DNA from: UBA3206 sp964548855
GTDB lineage: Bacteria; Bacillota_I; Bacilli_A; Acholeplasmatales; Anaeroplasmataceae
DNA length: 64,000 nt
NCBI GenBank assembly: GCA_964548855.1
Contig: CAZJSR010000002.1
Location: 1-64,000 of the forward strand
Direction: 5' to 3'
Shown one piece after another: positions 7,192 through 15,782 of this stretch (positions are counted from its first letter, which is position 1; every line of letters begins with the position of its first letter). The position numbers were made by a program, and so were the translations under genes. Under the pieces are notes generated by a model. It made no database searches, was not told the origin of the DNA, and was given only the letters and a program-made list of their open reading frames with translations.

Positions 7192-7593
7192 TTAGAATAA
7201 TTCTTTTAACTTTTTTCTTCTTTGATTGTCTTTTCTTATTGTTAGAATAACTATAAAAATAATATTAGATTTAGATAATTTTACTAATACAATTAATATA
7301 CCTTTTAAAAGTTCTTTAAAATCGTTAGATAATCTAATAGAGATTTTTTTAAATAACCTATTTGATATCAAAATAGAAGAAGTTAAGAATAATAAATGTA
7401 TTGTCCTAAAATCAATTTTATATTTATTATAAATATGTATATAGTAGAAACTAAATATTAATGAAAATATAAGCTCAAACATTAATTTAAGCTTATACTT
7501 TTTACTAAATATGATATTATAAGAAATATTTAAAAAAAATCCTAAAATTAAATTCAATAGGAGGATGTATAAATCATAATACGCTTTTATCAT
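7192..7593 (-). CDS. yabQ: Spore cortex protein YabQ-like
   Basis: A 133-residue, very hydrophobic protein with about four membrane segments (residues 7-27, 36-55, 64-80, 98-118) and a basic tail (RKDNQRRKKLKE). It overlaps yabP by 4 nt, which is the gene pair that defines YabP-YabQ in spore formers. In B. subtilis YabQ is a membrane protein of the mother cell needed for spore cortex formation. Sequence similarity of YabQ proteins is weak, so the call rests on size, topology and its yabP partner. Confidence 0.65.
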   Translation of the reverse strand: MIKAYYDLYILLLNLILGFFLNISYNIIFSKKYKLKLMFELIFSLIFSFYYIHIYNKYKIDFRTIHLLFLTSSILISNRLFKKISIRLSNDFKELLKGILIVLVKLSKSNIIFIVILTIRKDNQRRKKLKELF

Positions 7594-7841
7594 TTAAATA
7601 GTCTTTTCATAAAAGATTCTTTTTTTTCTTTTGAATTATTTAATATAATATTATAAATTGTGCCCTTAATTATTATTTCATTTGAAGAAGTATTAATATT
7701 ATCCATTGATAAATTACTTCCATAAATTAATACCTTTCCAATAGATGTTTCAATATTGAAATAAGAAGAATCAAAGGCTTTTAATTTTAACATATCACAT
7801 ATTTTAATTTCTTCTTTATTAGTAATTGTAATTGTTTGCAT
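7590..7841 (-). CDS. yabP: Sporulation protein YabP
   Basis: An 83-residue soluble protein of the YabP/YqfC family. The characteristic pattern of short beta strands is visible: TITNKEEIKICDM..., VLIYGSNLSMDNINTSSNEIIIKGTI. It is expressed in the mother cell in B. subtilis together with yabQ. There the order is yabO(rqcP)-yabP-yabQ-divIC near spoIIE. Here the pair sits about 4 kb from rqcP, between fba and lysS. The ATG is preceded by GGTGATA (7850-7844). Confidence 0.75.
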   Translation of the reverse strand: MQTITITNKEEIKICDMLKLKAFDSSYFNIETSIGKVLIYGSNLSMDNINTSSNEIIIKGTIYNIILNNSKEKKESFMKRLFK

Positions 7842-7855
7842 TGTATCACCAATAA

Positions 7856-7885
7856 AGTATATGAAAAAGAGTAGAATTATATGAA
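7856..7885 (-). promoter_or_regulatory. Possible sigma-E-type promoter of yabPQ
   Basis: On the minus strand, TTCATATA (7885-7878), a 14-bp spacer and CATATACT (7863-7856) resemble the sigma-E pattern (-35 KMATATT, -10 CATACAnT). It lies immediately downstream of the fba terminator stem, where yabPQ needs its own promoter. The predicted leader is only about 8 nt. Confidence 0.3.
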
Positions 7886-7894
7886 ATTCTACTC
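7863..7894 (-). terminator. Terminator of fba
   Basis: A 10-bp stem GAGTAGAATT/AATTCTACTC (7869-7878 with 7885-7894), followed on the minus strand by a short T-run (A's at 7864-7868). Confidence 0.75.
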
Positions 7895-7903
7895 ATAATT
7901 TTA

Positions 7904-8839
7904 TTATGCTTTATTAGAAGAACCTAAAACATTTTTCATTTTATGTTGAACTGATTTAATAATATTTTCTCTTGCAACTCCCAAAGGTTTACGAGGGTCG
8001 AAACAAGTAGGATTATCAATTATATATTTTCTCATTGGTGCATAACATGCAAGACGTATGTCAGAATCGATATTAATTTTGCATACAGCCATTTTACTAG
8101 CTTTTGCTAATAATTCTTCAGGAACGCCTATAGCGTCTTCAATTTGTCCTCCTGATTCTTTAAACATACTAACATAATCTTGTAAAACAGAAGAAGCTCC
8201 GTGAAGTACAATAGGGAATCCAGGTAGGCGGCGAGATACTTCTTCTAAAATATCAAATCTTAAACTTGGAATTGTACCAGGTTTAAATTTGAAAGCTCCA
8301 TGACTTGTACCAATCGCAATCGCAAGAGAATCAACTCCAGTACGTCTAACGAATTCTTCTACTTGATTAGGATCTGTATATGTTGAATTTAAAACATTAA
8401 CCTCATCTTCAACACCCGCAAGAGTACCTAGTTCACCTTCAACTGTAACATAAGGTACATGACTATGTGCATAATCTACAACTTTTTTTGTTAGAGCGAT
8501 GTTTTCTTCAAAAGAAAGACTTGATCCATCAATCATAACAGATGTAAATCCTCCGTCTATACAATCTTTACAAGTTTCAAAAGAATCACCATGGTCTAGG
8601 TGTAGGGCAATTGGAAGATTAGAATCTTCAACTGCCGCTTCAACTAGTTTTCTTAAATAAATAGGGTTAGCATAATTTCTAGCCCCTCTTGAAACTTGAA
8701 GGATTATTGGTGATGATTCAAGCTTTGCAGCATCTACAATTCCTTGAATTGTCTCCATATTATTTATATTAAATGCTCCTACAGCGTATCCTTCATCATA
8801 AGCTTTTTTAAGCATTTCTAATTCATTAACTAATGGCAT
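7904..8839 (-). CDS. fba: Class II fructose-1,6-bisphosphate aldolase
   Basis: A 311-residue Zn-dependent aldolase that splits fructose-1,6-bisphosphate into dihydroxyacetone phosphate and glyceraldehyde-3-phosphate in glycolysis. LHLDHGDSFETC holds the catalytic Asp and a zinc His, and VEGELGTLAG, GTSHGAFKFKPG and FPIVLHGAS are all conserved. The frame runs up to 8863, but ATG 8839 (MPLVNELEML) has a consensus AGGAGG and is the usual family N-terminus. It is monocistronic with its own terminator and diverges from the HAD phosphatase gene. Confidence 0.94.
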   Translation of the reverse strand: MPLVNELEMLKKAYDEGYAVGAFNINNMETIQGIVDAAKLESSPIILQVSRGARNYANPIYLRKLVEAAVEDSNLPIALHLDHGDSFETCKDCIDGGFTSVMIDGSSLSFEENIALTKKVVDYAHSHVPYVTVEGELGTLAGVEDEVNVLNSTYTDPNQVEEFVRRTGVDSLAIAIGTSHGAFKFKPGTIPSLRFDILEEVSRRLPGFPIVLHGASSVLQDYVSMFKESGGQIEDAIGVPEELLAKASKMAVCKINIDSDIRLACYAPMRKYIIDNPTCFDPRKPLGVARENIIKSVQHKMKNVLGSSNKA

Positions 8840-8925
8840 AATAAATTCCTCCTCAAATAACAAATCAATTATACTACAAATTTAGTTTATTTTAAAGTAT
8901 AATTATATTAAAGGAGCTTATAATT

Positions 8926-9558
8926 ATGAAAAAATACGTTATTTTTGATTTTAATGGAACTCTATTAGATGATGTTGATTTTTGTTTAGTTTTATTAAAT
9001 GAATTCTTAGAATATCAAAATAAGCCATTAGTTACATTAGAAAGATATAAAGAAATATTTGGATTTCCAATAAGTGATTATTATGTAAGAGCTGGAATAG
9101 ATTTAAAAAGAGATAAATTTTCAGACTTAGCATTAATTTATAATGAAAAGTATATGAAAAGAAGTATAGAATGTAAATTATATAGTGAGGTAATTGATAC
9201 TTTAAAATTATTAAAAGATAAGAATGTTAAGTTAATTGTTTTATCTGCGACTGAACAAAATAACTTAGAAAAACAATTGAAATATTATGAAATATATGAC
9301 TATTTTGATAATGTATTAGGTCTAAATAATTATGAAGGCGCATCTAAAATTGATAGAGGTATTGAGTTTATGTCTATCAATAATATTTCAAAAAATGATA
9401 TTATTCTAATAGGAGATAGTATTCATGATTTTGAAGTAGCCTCATCTTTAGGGTGTGATTCTTTATTATATTCTAAGGGTCATATGTCAAGAAGAAGACT
9501 TGAAAATACAGGTAGTGTTGTTATAGATAGTTTATTAGAAATTGAAAACTACTTATAA
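8926..9558 (+). CDS. HAD-superfamily hydrolase, phosphoglycolate phosphatase-like
   Basis: A 210-residue HAD phosphatase. Motif I is DFNGTLLDD (residues 8-16; Asn replaces the usual second-position Asp neighbour, as in several small HAD proteins). Motif II is VLSATEQ (about 105-111), the motif III Lys is in the GASK region (about 144), and motif IV is IGDSIHDFEVA (about 165-175). The cap insertion between residues 18 and 85 puts it in subfamily IA. The substrate is unknown. AAGGAG precedes ATG 8926. The gene appears monocistronic. Confidence 0.85.
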   Translation: MKKYVIFDFNGTLLDDVDFCLVLLNEFLEYQNKPLVTLERYKEIFGFPISDYYVRAGIDLKRDKFSDLALIYNEKYMKRSIECKLYSEVIDTLKLLKDKNVKLIVLSATEQNNLEKQLKYYEIYDYFDNVLGLNNYEGASKIDRGIEFMSINNISKNDIILIGDSIHDFEVASSLGCDSLLYSKGHMSRRRLENTGSVVIDSLLEIENYL

Positions 9559-9573
9559 AAAATAATCAGTTTA

Positions 9574-9597
9574 TCAATTATAAATTGAGTATTTTTT
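9574..9597 (+). terminator. Weak terminator after the HAD gene
   Basis: A 6-bp AT-only stem TCAATT/AATTGA (9574-9579 with 9583-9588) with a T-run at 9592-9597. Confidence 0.35.
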
Positions 9598-9603
9598 CAT
9601 TAT

Positions 9604-9792
9604 TTATTTCTTTTTCAAAGTCAAAAATATGCGATAGTATTTTTCATCAAATAGTCTATTTGATTTCAAATAAATATTGATATTTTGTTCAGGTAGTATG
9701 CCATTATTAAAGTGTTCTTTAATTTTTAAAATTGATTTCACTTTTTCAACTATATTAAATATATCTAAAAATGTAAATAAGTAAAATAAAAA
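9604..9792 (-). pseudogene. Gene remnant without a start codon
   Basis: On the minus strand a frame is open from 9792 to TAA 9606-9604 (62 codons) with protein-like composition, including LKIKEHFNNGILPEQN and LFDEKYYRIFLTLKKK. It has no ATG/GTG/TTG with a ribosome-binding site, and its upstream end runs into the terminator of the next gene. It looks like the surviving C-terminal piece of a deleted gene. I cannot name the family. Confidence 0.3.
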
Positions 9793-9811
9793 TCACCTTT
9801 TGGTGATTTTT
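9782..9811 (-). terminator. Terminator of the AAA/PD-(D/E)XK gene
   Basis: Stem AAAATCACC/GGTGATTTT around a 4-nt loop (9789-9797 with 9802-9810). It is followed on the minus strand by a T-rich tract and overlaps the stop codon at 9810-9812. Confidence 0.85.
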
Positions 9812-11378
9812 ATATTTCTATCTCTTCTATAATTGTCTTATGTTCAAGTGTAGTATTATCATAGTTTATACCAACTATATAAACCTTACCATGATATCCC
9901 TCTAGTGCATTAGAGTATCCTTTATTTTTTATTTGTTCTATTGCAGTTAAAGGGCTACTATCTACCTTTAACTCTACTATAATCGGAGGTTCATTTGTCT
10001 TTGATAAATATATTATATCCGCTCTTCCTGTTATACTATTTACTTCTTTTTGTTGGATATACCCCTCTAATAGAGGAATAAACGTAAATAATACTACACA
10101 AGATAATACATCTTCTTTTGTTTTATTAAAATTACTTGCGAGTAATTTATGATTTGATGTTAAAGCTTTATCTAAATCTTTTGTTTCACCTTTAAATAAT
10201 CCCATAACTCCACTACTTGATAATTTTATTATATTGTTATATGGTGATTCTTTTATTCTTGTTAGATTCTTTAACATTTCATTTTTTATTTCATAATTAG
10301 GTATTCTACATTTACCATATCCATTATATGCTAAATATCCTAAATGGATTAATACAGTAAGTGCTGATTCTCTATTATCAATATCATGAATATCATTATT
10401 AAATCCACTTATACTTACTATCTCTTCCTCTCCATTTATTAAATTTAGAAGTTCATCATATAAATTACCATCTTGGTATTTTATATAATTATTAACTGAT
10501 TCTATCGCTGATGTACTTATCCAGTAATTATTATAGTCTTGTTCAGTTATAGCTTCTACTACTGATTTTGGATTATATAATTCCACTCCATTTAAAGTAT
10601 ATCCATCATACCATCTTTTCATCTCTTTATAGTCCATGTTATACTTGTCACATAAGCCTATTACTTCATCTTTAGTAAATCCCATATATTCTGATAAGGG
10701 TTTTGAACTTAACATTGTATATTCTTTAAAATTATTTAATGCTGACTGCGTTGTGTCTTTCTTTATTGGTAATATTCCTGTCATATATACTAAATCTATA
10801 CAAGTAGAAGTATCCGAGGCTTTAAACAAACTTCTAAGTAACATAATATAGTCATCTTTTAGTTTATTATTAGTAGATTCTCTAAATATTACATCCCATT
10901 CATCTATTAAGAATATGAATGTTTCTTTTGTATCATTATATATTTTTCTTAAAGAGTCAGCTATAGTCTTTTCGTTTTCTGTTAAAACATTAGGATATGA
11001 TTCATCTAAATCTTTAATAATTCTTTCAGTTAATTCTACTGTAAAGTTATCTTTATTACCTATATTAGAATATAATGATGCCATATCTATCCATATAACA
11101 TTATGTTTATTTAAATGATCAATATAGTTTGGTTCTTGTGATATTTTTAAGGAATTAAATAATTCTTTTGAATTCGCTCCTTTTGAATAATATGCATTAA
11201 GCATACTTAAGGCCATTGTTTTTCCAAAACGGCGGGGTCTTGTTATACACATATATTTTTTAGATTCTTTATTAATAAAACTATTCATTTCCTTAATAAG
11301 CAAAGACTTATCAATAAAAATATCATCGTTATAATAATTTAAAAATTTAACATTATCTTGATTTAAATAATTCGCCAT
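9810..11378 (-). CDS. AAA-ATPase-like protein with C-terminal PD-(D/E)XK nuclease fold (DUF1703 type)
   Basis: A 522-residue two-domain protein. The N-terminal AAA-like domain has a Walker A variant RPRRFGKT (about residues 46-53) and Walker B FIFLIDEWD (about 152-160). The C-terminal domain has the PD-(D/E)XK signature GRADIIYL...PIIVELKVD (about 447-470), consistent with a nuclease fold. This family is common, often multicopy and patchy in gut Bacteroidota and Bacillota. Its function is not settled; a role in defence or mobile-element biology has been suggested but not shown. AGGTGAT precedes ATG 11378. It stands alone between a gene remnant and an empty intergenic stretch, compatible with gain by transfer. 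Confidence 0.85.
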   Translation of the reverse strand: MANYLNQDNVKFLNYYNDDIFIDKSLLIKEMNSFINKESKKYMCITRPRRFGKTMALSMLNAYYSKGANSKELFNSLKISQEPNYIDHLNKHNVIWIDMASLYSNIGNKDNFTVELTERIIKDLDESYPNVLTENEKTIADSLRKIYNDTKETFIFLIDEWDVIFRESTNNKLKDDYIMLLRSLFKASDTSTCIDLVYMTGILPIKKDTTQSALNNFKEYTMLSSKPLSEYMGFTKDEVIGLCDKYNMDYKEMKRWYDGYTLNGVELYNPKSVVEAITEQDYNNYWISTSAIESVNNYIKYQDGNLYDELLNLINGEEEIVSISGFNNDIHDIDNRESALTVLIHLGYLAYNGYGKCRIPNYEIKNEMLKNLTRIKESPYNNIIKLSSSGVMGLFKGETKDLDKALTSNHKLLASNFNKTKEDVLSCVVLFTFIPLLEGYIQQKEVNSITGRADIIYLSKTNEPPIIVELKVDSSPLTAIEQIKNKGYSNALEGYHGKVYIVGINYDNTTLEHKTIIEEIEI

Positions 11379-11653
11379 AATATCACCTGACCTTATAAAT
11401 ATAGTATACCCTACTTAATTAATTTATTCTATTATGTGAGAAAACAACACTTAAGTTTTTTTGAATGCGATTGTTTAATTTTTTTATTAGTTGTACTTTT
11501 ATCTGGGGTGTTTCAATCATTTATTTGATTAGATTCTTTGTTAATTTAAGAAGATTCTTTAAAGTAAAGAAAAATATTGAATTAATTGAAAGTAATTACC
11601 AAAGTATAATATAATAAATAAATGTCAATGCATTTTGTATTGACGTTTATTTT
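11379..11653. other. Intergenic region, no gene; one promoter-like element and hairpin
   Basis: About 290 bp between the AAA gene start and rqcP. A TATACT element near 11405-11410 on the minus strand may start the AAA gene. On the plus strand, TATAAT (11605-11610) is followed almost directly by a 12-bp hairpin (11620-11631 with 11637-11648) and a T-rich tail. No ORF links them. This could be the trace of a removed plus-strand gene. Confidence 0.35.
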
Positions 11654-11681
11654 AAAAAAAGAGATAGACCTAATCTATCTC
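11654..11681 (-). terminator. Terminator of the spoIIE-tilS-hpt-ftsH-rqcP gene block
   Basis: Stem GAGATAGA/TCTATCTC (11661-11668 with 11674-11681), followed on the minus strand by seven T's. It overlaps the rqcP stop codon. Confidence 0.85.
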
Positions 11682-11939
11682 TATTTCTTTCTTTATTTCA
11701 CTTACAAGTTCATACATATTCTCAACATCACTTTTTTTTGTAGAGTCGATTAGATTTAGAACTCTTATTTTAACTTCTTTATTACCGAAGTAAATAGTTA
11801 TGATATCACCTATTTTTAAAGAAGTAGAAGGTTTTGCGATTTTATCATTAACTAAAATACGATCACTCATAGCTACATCTTTAGCTACTGTCCTTCTTTT
11901 AATAAGACGAGAAACTTTTAAATATTTATCTAGTCTCAC
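11670..11939 (-). CDS. rqcP: S4-domain RNA-binding protein RqcP (YabO/HslR family)
   Basis: An 89-residue S4 protein, almost all of it the RNA-binding S4 fold: MRLDKYLKVSRLIKRRTVAK..., ILVNDKIAKPSTSLKIGDIITI. RqcP works with RqcH in Bacilli ribosome-associated quality control, helping add Ala tails to stalled nascent chains on 50S subunits. Its start overlaps the end of ftsH by 14 nt, implying translational coupling. In B. subtilis it lies upstream of spoIIE, beside yabP. Here it is at the downstream end of the block. Confidence 0.85.
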   Translation of the reverse strand: MRLDKYLKVSRLIKRRTVAKDVAMSDRILVNDKIAKPSTSLKIGDIITIYFGNKEVKIRVLNLIDSTKKSDVENMYELVSEIKKEIEID

Positions 11940-13908
11940 TGTCGTCCTCTTTAACTTCTACATTATTTGTTTCAGTTTCAATAGTAACTATAGGTTCATT
12001 AATTGTGATTTTTTCTGCTTCGCGTTTGTCAGCTCTTTCTAGATGACCAGTAGAAGCAATTTCATCAATATCAGCCTTAGTTAATGTTTCAACCTTCTTT
12101 AAGTATTCAGCGATTTGAATCATTAATTCTTTATTTTCACTTAATATCTTTTTAGCTTCTTGGTAACATTCTTCGATAATCTTGCGAGTTTCTTGGTCTA
12201 TTTCAAGCGCAACTTGGTCTGAGAAGTTTTTATCCTTCATGTAATCACGACCTAAGAATACACTTCCTTGAGGTTGTTCGTATTGAACATGACCTAAAGA
12301 TGACATACCATATTCAGTAACCATTGCACGTGCAATTTTTGTAGCCCTTTGGAAGTCATTAGAAGCACCAGTAGAAACTTCTTTAAACATAATTTCTTCC
12401 GCAACACGACCACCAAGTAATCCAATAATCTTATCAGTTAAAGATTTTGAAGTTTCTAAGAATGTTTCTTGTTCAGGAAGCATTAATGTATAACCACCAG
12501 CTTGACCACGAGGAATAATAGTAACCTTTTGAACTATATTTGCATGTTCTAACTTTAATCCAATTACTGCATGGCCAGCTTCATGGTGCGCAACGATATC
12601 TTTTTCATGAGGAGTATATTTTTTACTCTTTTTTGCAGGACCCATCATTACACGGTCAGTAGCTTCATCAAGATCTTCTTCAGTGATAACTTTACGATTA
12701 TCGCGAGCAGCTAAAATGGCAGCCTCATTTAATAAGTTTTCAATATCTGCACCACTAAATCCAGGGATTCTTGCGGCAATTTCATCTAAATTAATAGAAG
12801 GATCAAGGTTTTTATTTCTTGCGTGAACCTTAAGAATTGCCTCACGACCTATTACATCAGGTGTATTAATTGTAATTTGACGGTCAAATCTTCCAGGACG
12901 AAGAAGAGCTGGGTCTAAAACGTCAGGACGGTTAGTTGCGGCCATTACGATAATTCCAAGATTTGCAGTAAATCCATCCATTTCAACAAGTAACTGGTTA
13001 AGTGTTTGTTCACGTTCATCGTGTCCACCACCCATACCTGCACCACGTTGACGACCAACCGCATCAATTTCATCTATGAAGATGATACAAGGATGGTTTT
13101 CTTTAGCAGTTTTAAATAAATCACGAACTCTAGATGCACCAACACCTACAAACATTTCAACAAAGTCAGATCCTGAAATACTGAAGAAAGGCACATTAGC
13201 TTCACCTGCAACAGCTTTAGCTAATAAAGTCTTACCTGTACCAGGAGGACCAGATAGAAGAATTCCTTTTGGAATACGAGCACCCATATCTACATATTTT
13301 TTAGGATTTTTAAGGAAATCAACAACTTCAACTAATTCAGCTTTTTCCTCATCACATCCTGCAACATCTTTAAATGTAACAGATTTGCTATTAGATAATT
13401 TTGCACGACTCTTCGCAAATTCAAATGCTTTATTATTTCCGCCAGCTGATTTTGTAAGTATTATTATACCTATAATAATTATTACATATGGTAGGAATGT
13501 AAGGAAAATATTTAAGAAAGTATTTTCTTTAATAACATTTAATTTAAGAGTAGTATAGTTAGATACTTGATTAAATTGACCTTCTGTTACATTGATAGTA
13601 TAATAAGATACTTTATCATTGTCTTTATCTTCTACAGTTTTATAAAATTTTCCTTTTATAACATATACTGCATCATTTTCTCCGCCAGCAGGTATAGCTG
13701 AAGATTCAAGTATATATCCTTTTTCGATTAAACTAGTATAATCAGTATATGAAATCGTTTCATAAGTTGGTTTTGATAATTGTGAATAAGTTACCCAAGT
13801 AATAATAAGTAGGATAACCATAAAAATATAAATTCCAAATGTCCCAAAGAAACTCTTTTTCCTTACTGGTCTTTGGTTGTTATTTTGATTATTTTGATTA
13901 TTATTCAT
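11926..13908 (-). CDS. ftsH: ATP-dependent zinc metalloprotease FtsH
   Basis: A 660-residue membrane-anchored AAA+ protease. A Gln/Asn-rich cytoplasmic start precedes TM1 (about residues 23-43), an extracytoplasmic domain, TM2 (about 130-152), the AAA module (Walker A GPPGTGKT about 219-226, Walker B IIFIDEIDA, SRH block) and the peptidase domain with HEAGH (about 440). It degrades membrane and regulatory proteins. The acidic C-terminal tail is variable, as usual. AGGAG precedes the ATG. It lies 12 nt after hpt, the conserved Bacilli order. Confidence 0.96.
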   Translation of the reverse strand: MNNNQNNQNNNQRPVRKKSFFGTFGIYIFMVILLIITWVTYSQLSKPTYETISYTDYTSLIEKGYILESSAIPAGGENDAVYVIKGKFYKTVEDKDNDKVSYYTINVTEGQFNQVSNYTTLKLNVIKENTFLNIFLTFLPYVIIIIGIIILTKSAGGNNKAFEFAKSRAKLSNSKSVTFKDVAGCDEEKAELVEVVDFLKNPKKYVDMGARIPKGILLSGPPGTGKTLLAKAVAGEANVPFFSISGSDFVEMFVGVGASRVRDLFKTAKENHPCIIFIDEIDAVGRQRGAGMGGGHDEREQTLNQLLVEMDGFTANLGIIVMAATNRPDVLDPALLRPGRFDRQITINTPDVIGREAILKVHARNKNLDPSINLDEIAARIPGFSGADIENLLNEAAILAARDNRKVITEEDLDEATDRVMMGPAKKSKKYTPHEKDIVAHHEAGHAVIGLKLEHANIVQKVTIIPRGQAGGYTLMLPEQETFLETSKSLTDKIIGLLGGRVAEEIMFKEVSTGASNDFQRATKIARAMVTEYGMSSLGHVQYEQPQGSVFLGRDYMKDKNFSDQVALEIDQETRKIIEECYQEAKKILSENKELMIQIAEYLKKVETLTKADIDEIASTGHLERADKREAEKITINEPIVTIETETNNVEVKEDDSETR

Positions 13909-13920
13909 TAAAATACTCCT

Positions 13921-14454
13921 TTATTTTTGATATACTTCCTCTTTTAAAACTCCAATAAAAGGAAGGTTACGATAAAGCTCATTGTAATCAAGTCCATATC
14001 CTACAACAAATTTGTTAGGAACCCACAATCCAGGATATTTGATTTCAACAGGTACAACTCTACCATCAGGTTTATCTAAAAGGCAACATACCTCTACACT
14101 TTTAGCTCCACGACTCTTAAGTAAAGAAACTACTTCACTTATTGTTCTACCGCTGTCAACAATATCATCAATTAGTATTATATCTAGATCTTTTACATCT
14201 ATATCTAAATCCTTTTTAATTACTAATTCAGTAGATTTAGTTCCGACATAAGAAGAAACCTTCATATAATCGATTTGGATATAACAGTTTATATATTTGA
14301 TTACATTTGCCATAAATGGTTGACATCCTTTTAAAAGACCAATAATTAAAGGTGATTTTCCTTGATAATCTTTTTCAATTTGATGTCCTAATTTTTCACA
14401 TAATTGTTCAATTTCTTGTGGAGTTACAAGAACTTCTTTAATATCATTCATCAT
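13921..14454 (-). CDS. hpt: Hypoxanthine phosphoribosyltransferase
   Basis: A 177-residue purine-salvage enzyme converting hypoxanthine (and guanine) plus PRPP to IMP or GMP. The PRPP loop IILIDDIVDSGRTI (about residues 91-104) and the PPi loop LLKGC (about 40) are intact. The first of two adjacent ATGs (14454) is 8 nt from AGGAG. It lies 2 nt after tilS and 12 nt before ftsH, so the genes are co-transcribed. The AzgA-type permease at 55 kb could supply its substrate. Confidence 0.94.
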   Translation of the reverse strand: MMNDIKEVLVTPQEIEQLCEKLGHQIEKDYQGKSPLIIGLLKGCQPFMANVIKYINCYIQIDYMKVSSYVGTKSTELVIKKDLDIDVKDLDIILIDDIVDSGRTISEVVSLLKSRGAKSVEVCCLLDKPDGRVVPVEIKYPGLWVPNKFVVGYGLDYNELYRNLPFIGVLKEEVYQK

Positions 14455-14456
14455 AA

Positions 14457-15755
14457 TTATTTCTCCTTTATGATTAGATATAAATTAAAATTATTTTTAT
14501 AATCTAATATTTTTTTTGATTTGGCTATATTATATACCCATAGTATTTCACCTAATCCATCTACTACTAAAGGAATTCGCTCTCTTTTTTCCTTAGGTAT
14601 CTTACGCTCAATAAATAGTTTTTTAATTTTTTTATGTCCATATGACATAAAAATCTCATCACTATCTTTTCTATTTCTGATAGTTAGCGGAAATACTAAA
14701 TCATTATAGCATAATTTTATATAATTTGCACTATTTGTTGGTTCAATATTAGTAAAATATATATTAAAATTTTTGTCATCAATAAAATCATCTTTAGTAT
14801 TTAACATATAGAAAAAATCATCTTTTTTTCTAATACTTTCTATAAAACATATATTATACCTTTTTTTAAATATCATATTACATCCTAAATTGTAGTCTAG
14901 TTGAGGCTTGTTGTTTGTGATGATATTTAATAAATCATTTATTAAATTTTCACTTCTTAATATATTAAATCTTTCAAGTAAAAGACATAATATATCCTTT
15001 TGTAATGCTATATGTAATTTATTAAATTCATCTATATTAATAGTATTATCATATAAATTTAAATAATTCTCACTTAATCCTCTAATAAAACTAAAAGCTT
15101 CTTTTAATTGTCTAGAATAAGAATTGGTTTTTTCTAAAATATTAGGACACTCTGTTTTAAGTTTAGGCACAATATGATGTCTTAATCTGTTTCTAGTATA
15201 GTCATCTTGACTATTTGATATATCTTCATAATATACTATATTATTTTTTAAAGCATAGTCTTTTATATCTTTTTTACTAAGAGATAAAAGAGGTCTTATA
15301 ATCCTCACATCATCTAAAATAAGAGAATTACTGATTCCTGCATATCCAAAAAGATTACTACCGCTCATAAGATTTAATAAAATCGTCTCTAAATTGTCAT
15401 CTGCATGATGCGCTGACGCAATGGTTTTAGCGCTATGTTTTTTACACACATTTCTAAAAAAACTATATCTTTTGTGATGAGCCTCGCTTTGAAAGTTACC
15501 ATCTATATGTTCAAGATGTAAAATCTCAACAGGAATATTAAGTTTTTCACCTAAAATCTTAACTTCCCTTTCTTCATCTTCAGACTCTAATCTTTTTTTA
15601 TGATTTACATGTGCAATAACTAATTTGTAACCTAATTGATATAGCATATTAAGAAGTACCATGGAATCTACTCCCCCTGATAAGGCTATAACTATTACTT
15701 CATTAGGATCTATTAAATTATTATCTTTTATATATTTTTTTACCTTTTCTAACAA
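14457..15755 (-). CDS. tilS: tRNA(Ile)-lysidine synthetase
   Basis: A 432-residue PP-loop enzyme that converts C34 of tRNA-Ile(CAU) to lysidine, allowing AUA decoding, which is heavily used in this genome. The PP-loop SGGVDS is near residue 25 and HHADDNLETILLNL lies near 115. The C-terminal domain includes KIKKLFIERKIPKEKR. The frame is open to a TTG at 15767. I prefer TTG 15755 (MLEKVKKYIK...), which has GGTGA 5-6 nt upstream and gives the usual family N-terminus. It is the gene after spoIIE in the conserved block. Confidence 0.88.
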   Translation of the reverse strand: MLEKVKKYIKDNNLIDPNEVIVIALSGGVDSMVLLNMLYQLGYKLVIAHVNHKKRLESEDEEREVKILGEKLNIPVEILHLEHIDGNFQSEAHHKRYSFFRNVCKKHSAKTIASAHHADDNLETILLNLMSGSNLFGYAGISNSLILDDVRIIRPLLSLSKKDIKDYALKNNIVYYEDISNSQDDYTRNRLRHHIVPKLKTECPNILEKTNSYSRQLKEAFSFIRGLSENYLNLYDNTINIDEFNKLHIALQKDILCLLLERFNILRSENLINDLLNIITNNKPQLDYNLGCNMIFKKRYNICFIESIRKKDDFFYMLNTKDDFIDDKNFNIYFTNIEPTNSANYIKLCYNDLVFPLTIRNRKDSDEIFMSYGHKKIKKLFIERKIPKEKRERIPLVVDGLGEILWVYNIAKSKKILDYKNNFNLYLIIKEK

Positions 15756-15782
15756 TTTAATCACCAAAAATATTATAGCATA

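Noticed and set aside
9810..11378. The AAA/PD-(D/E)XK gene as an insertion sequence transposase
   Set aside because: It has no DDE motif, no terminal inverted repeats and no target duplication. The domain signatures are those of the DUF1703-type family.
13076..13558. 160-codon plus-strand frame opposite ftsH
   Set aside because: It is the antisense of the conserved AAA module. Length comes from the coding bias of ftsH, not from a gene.
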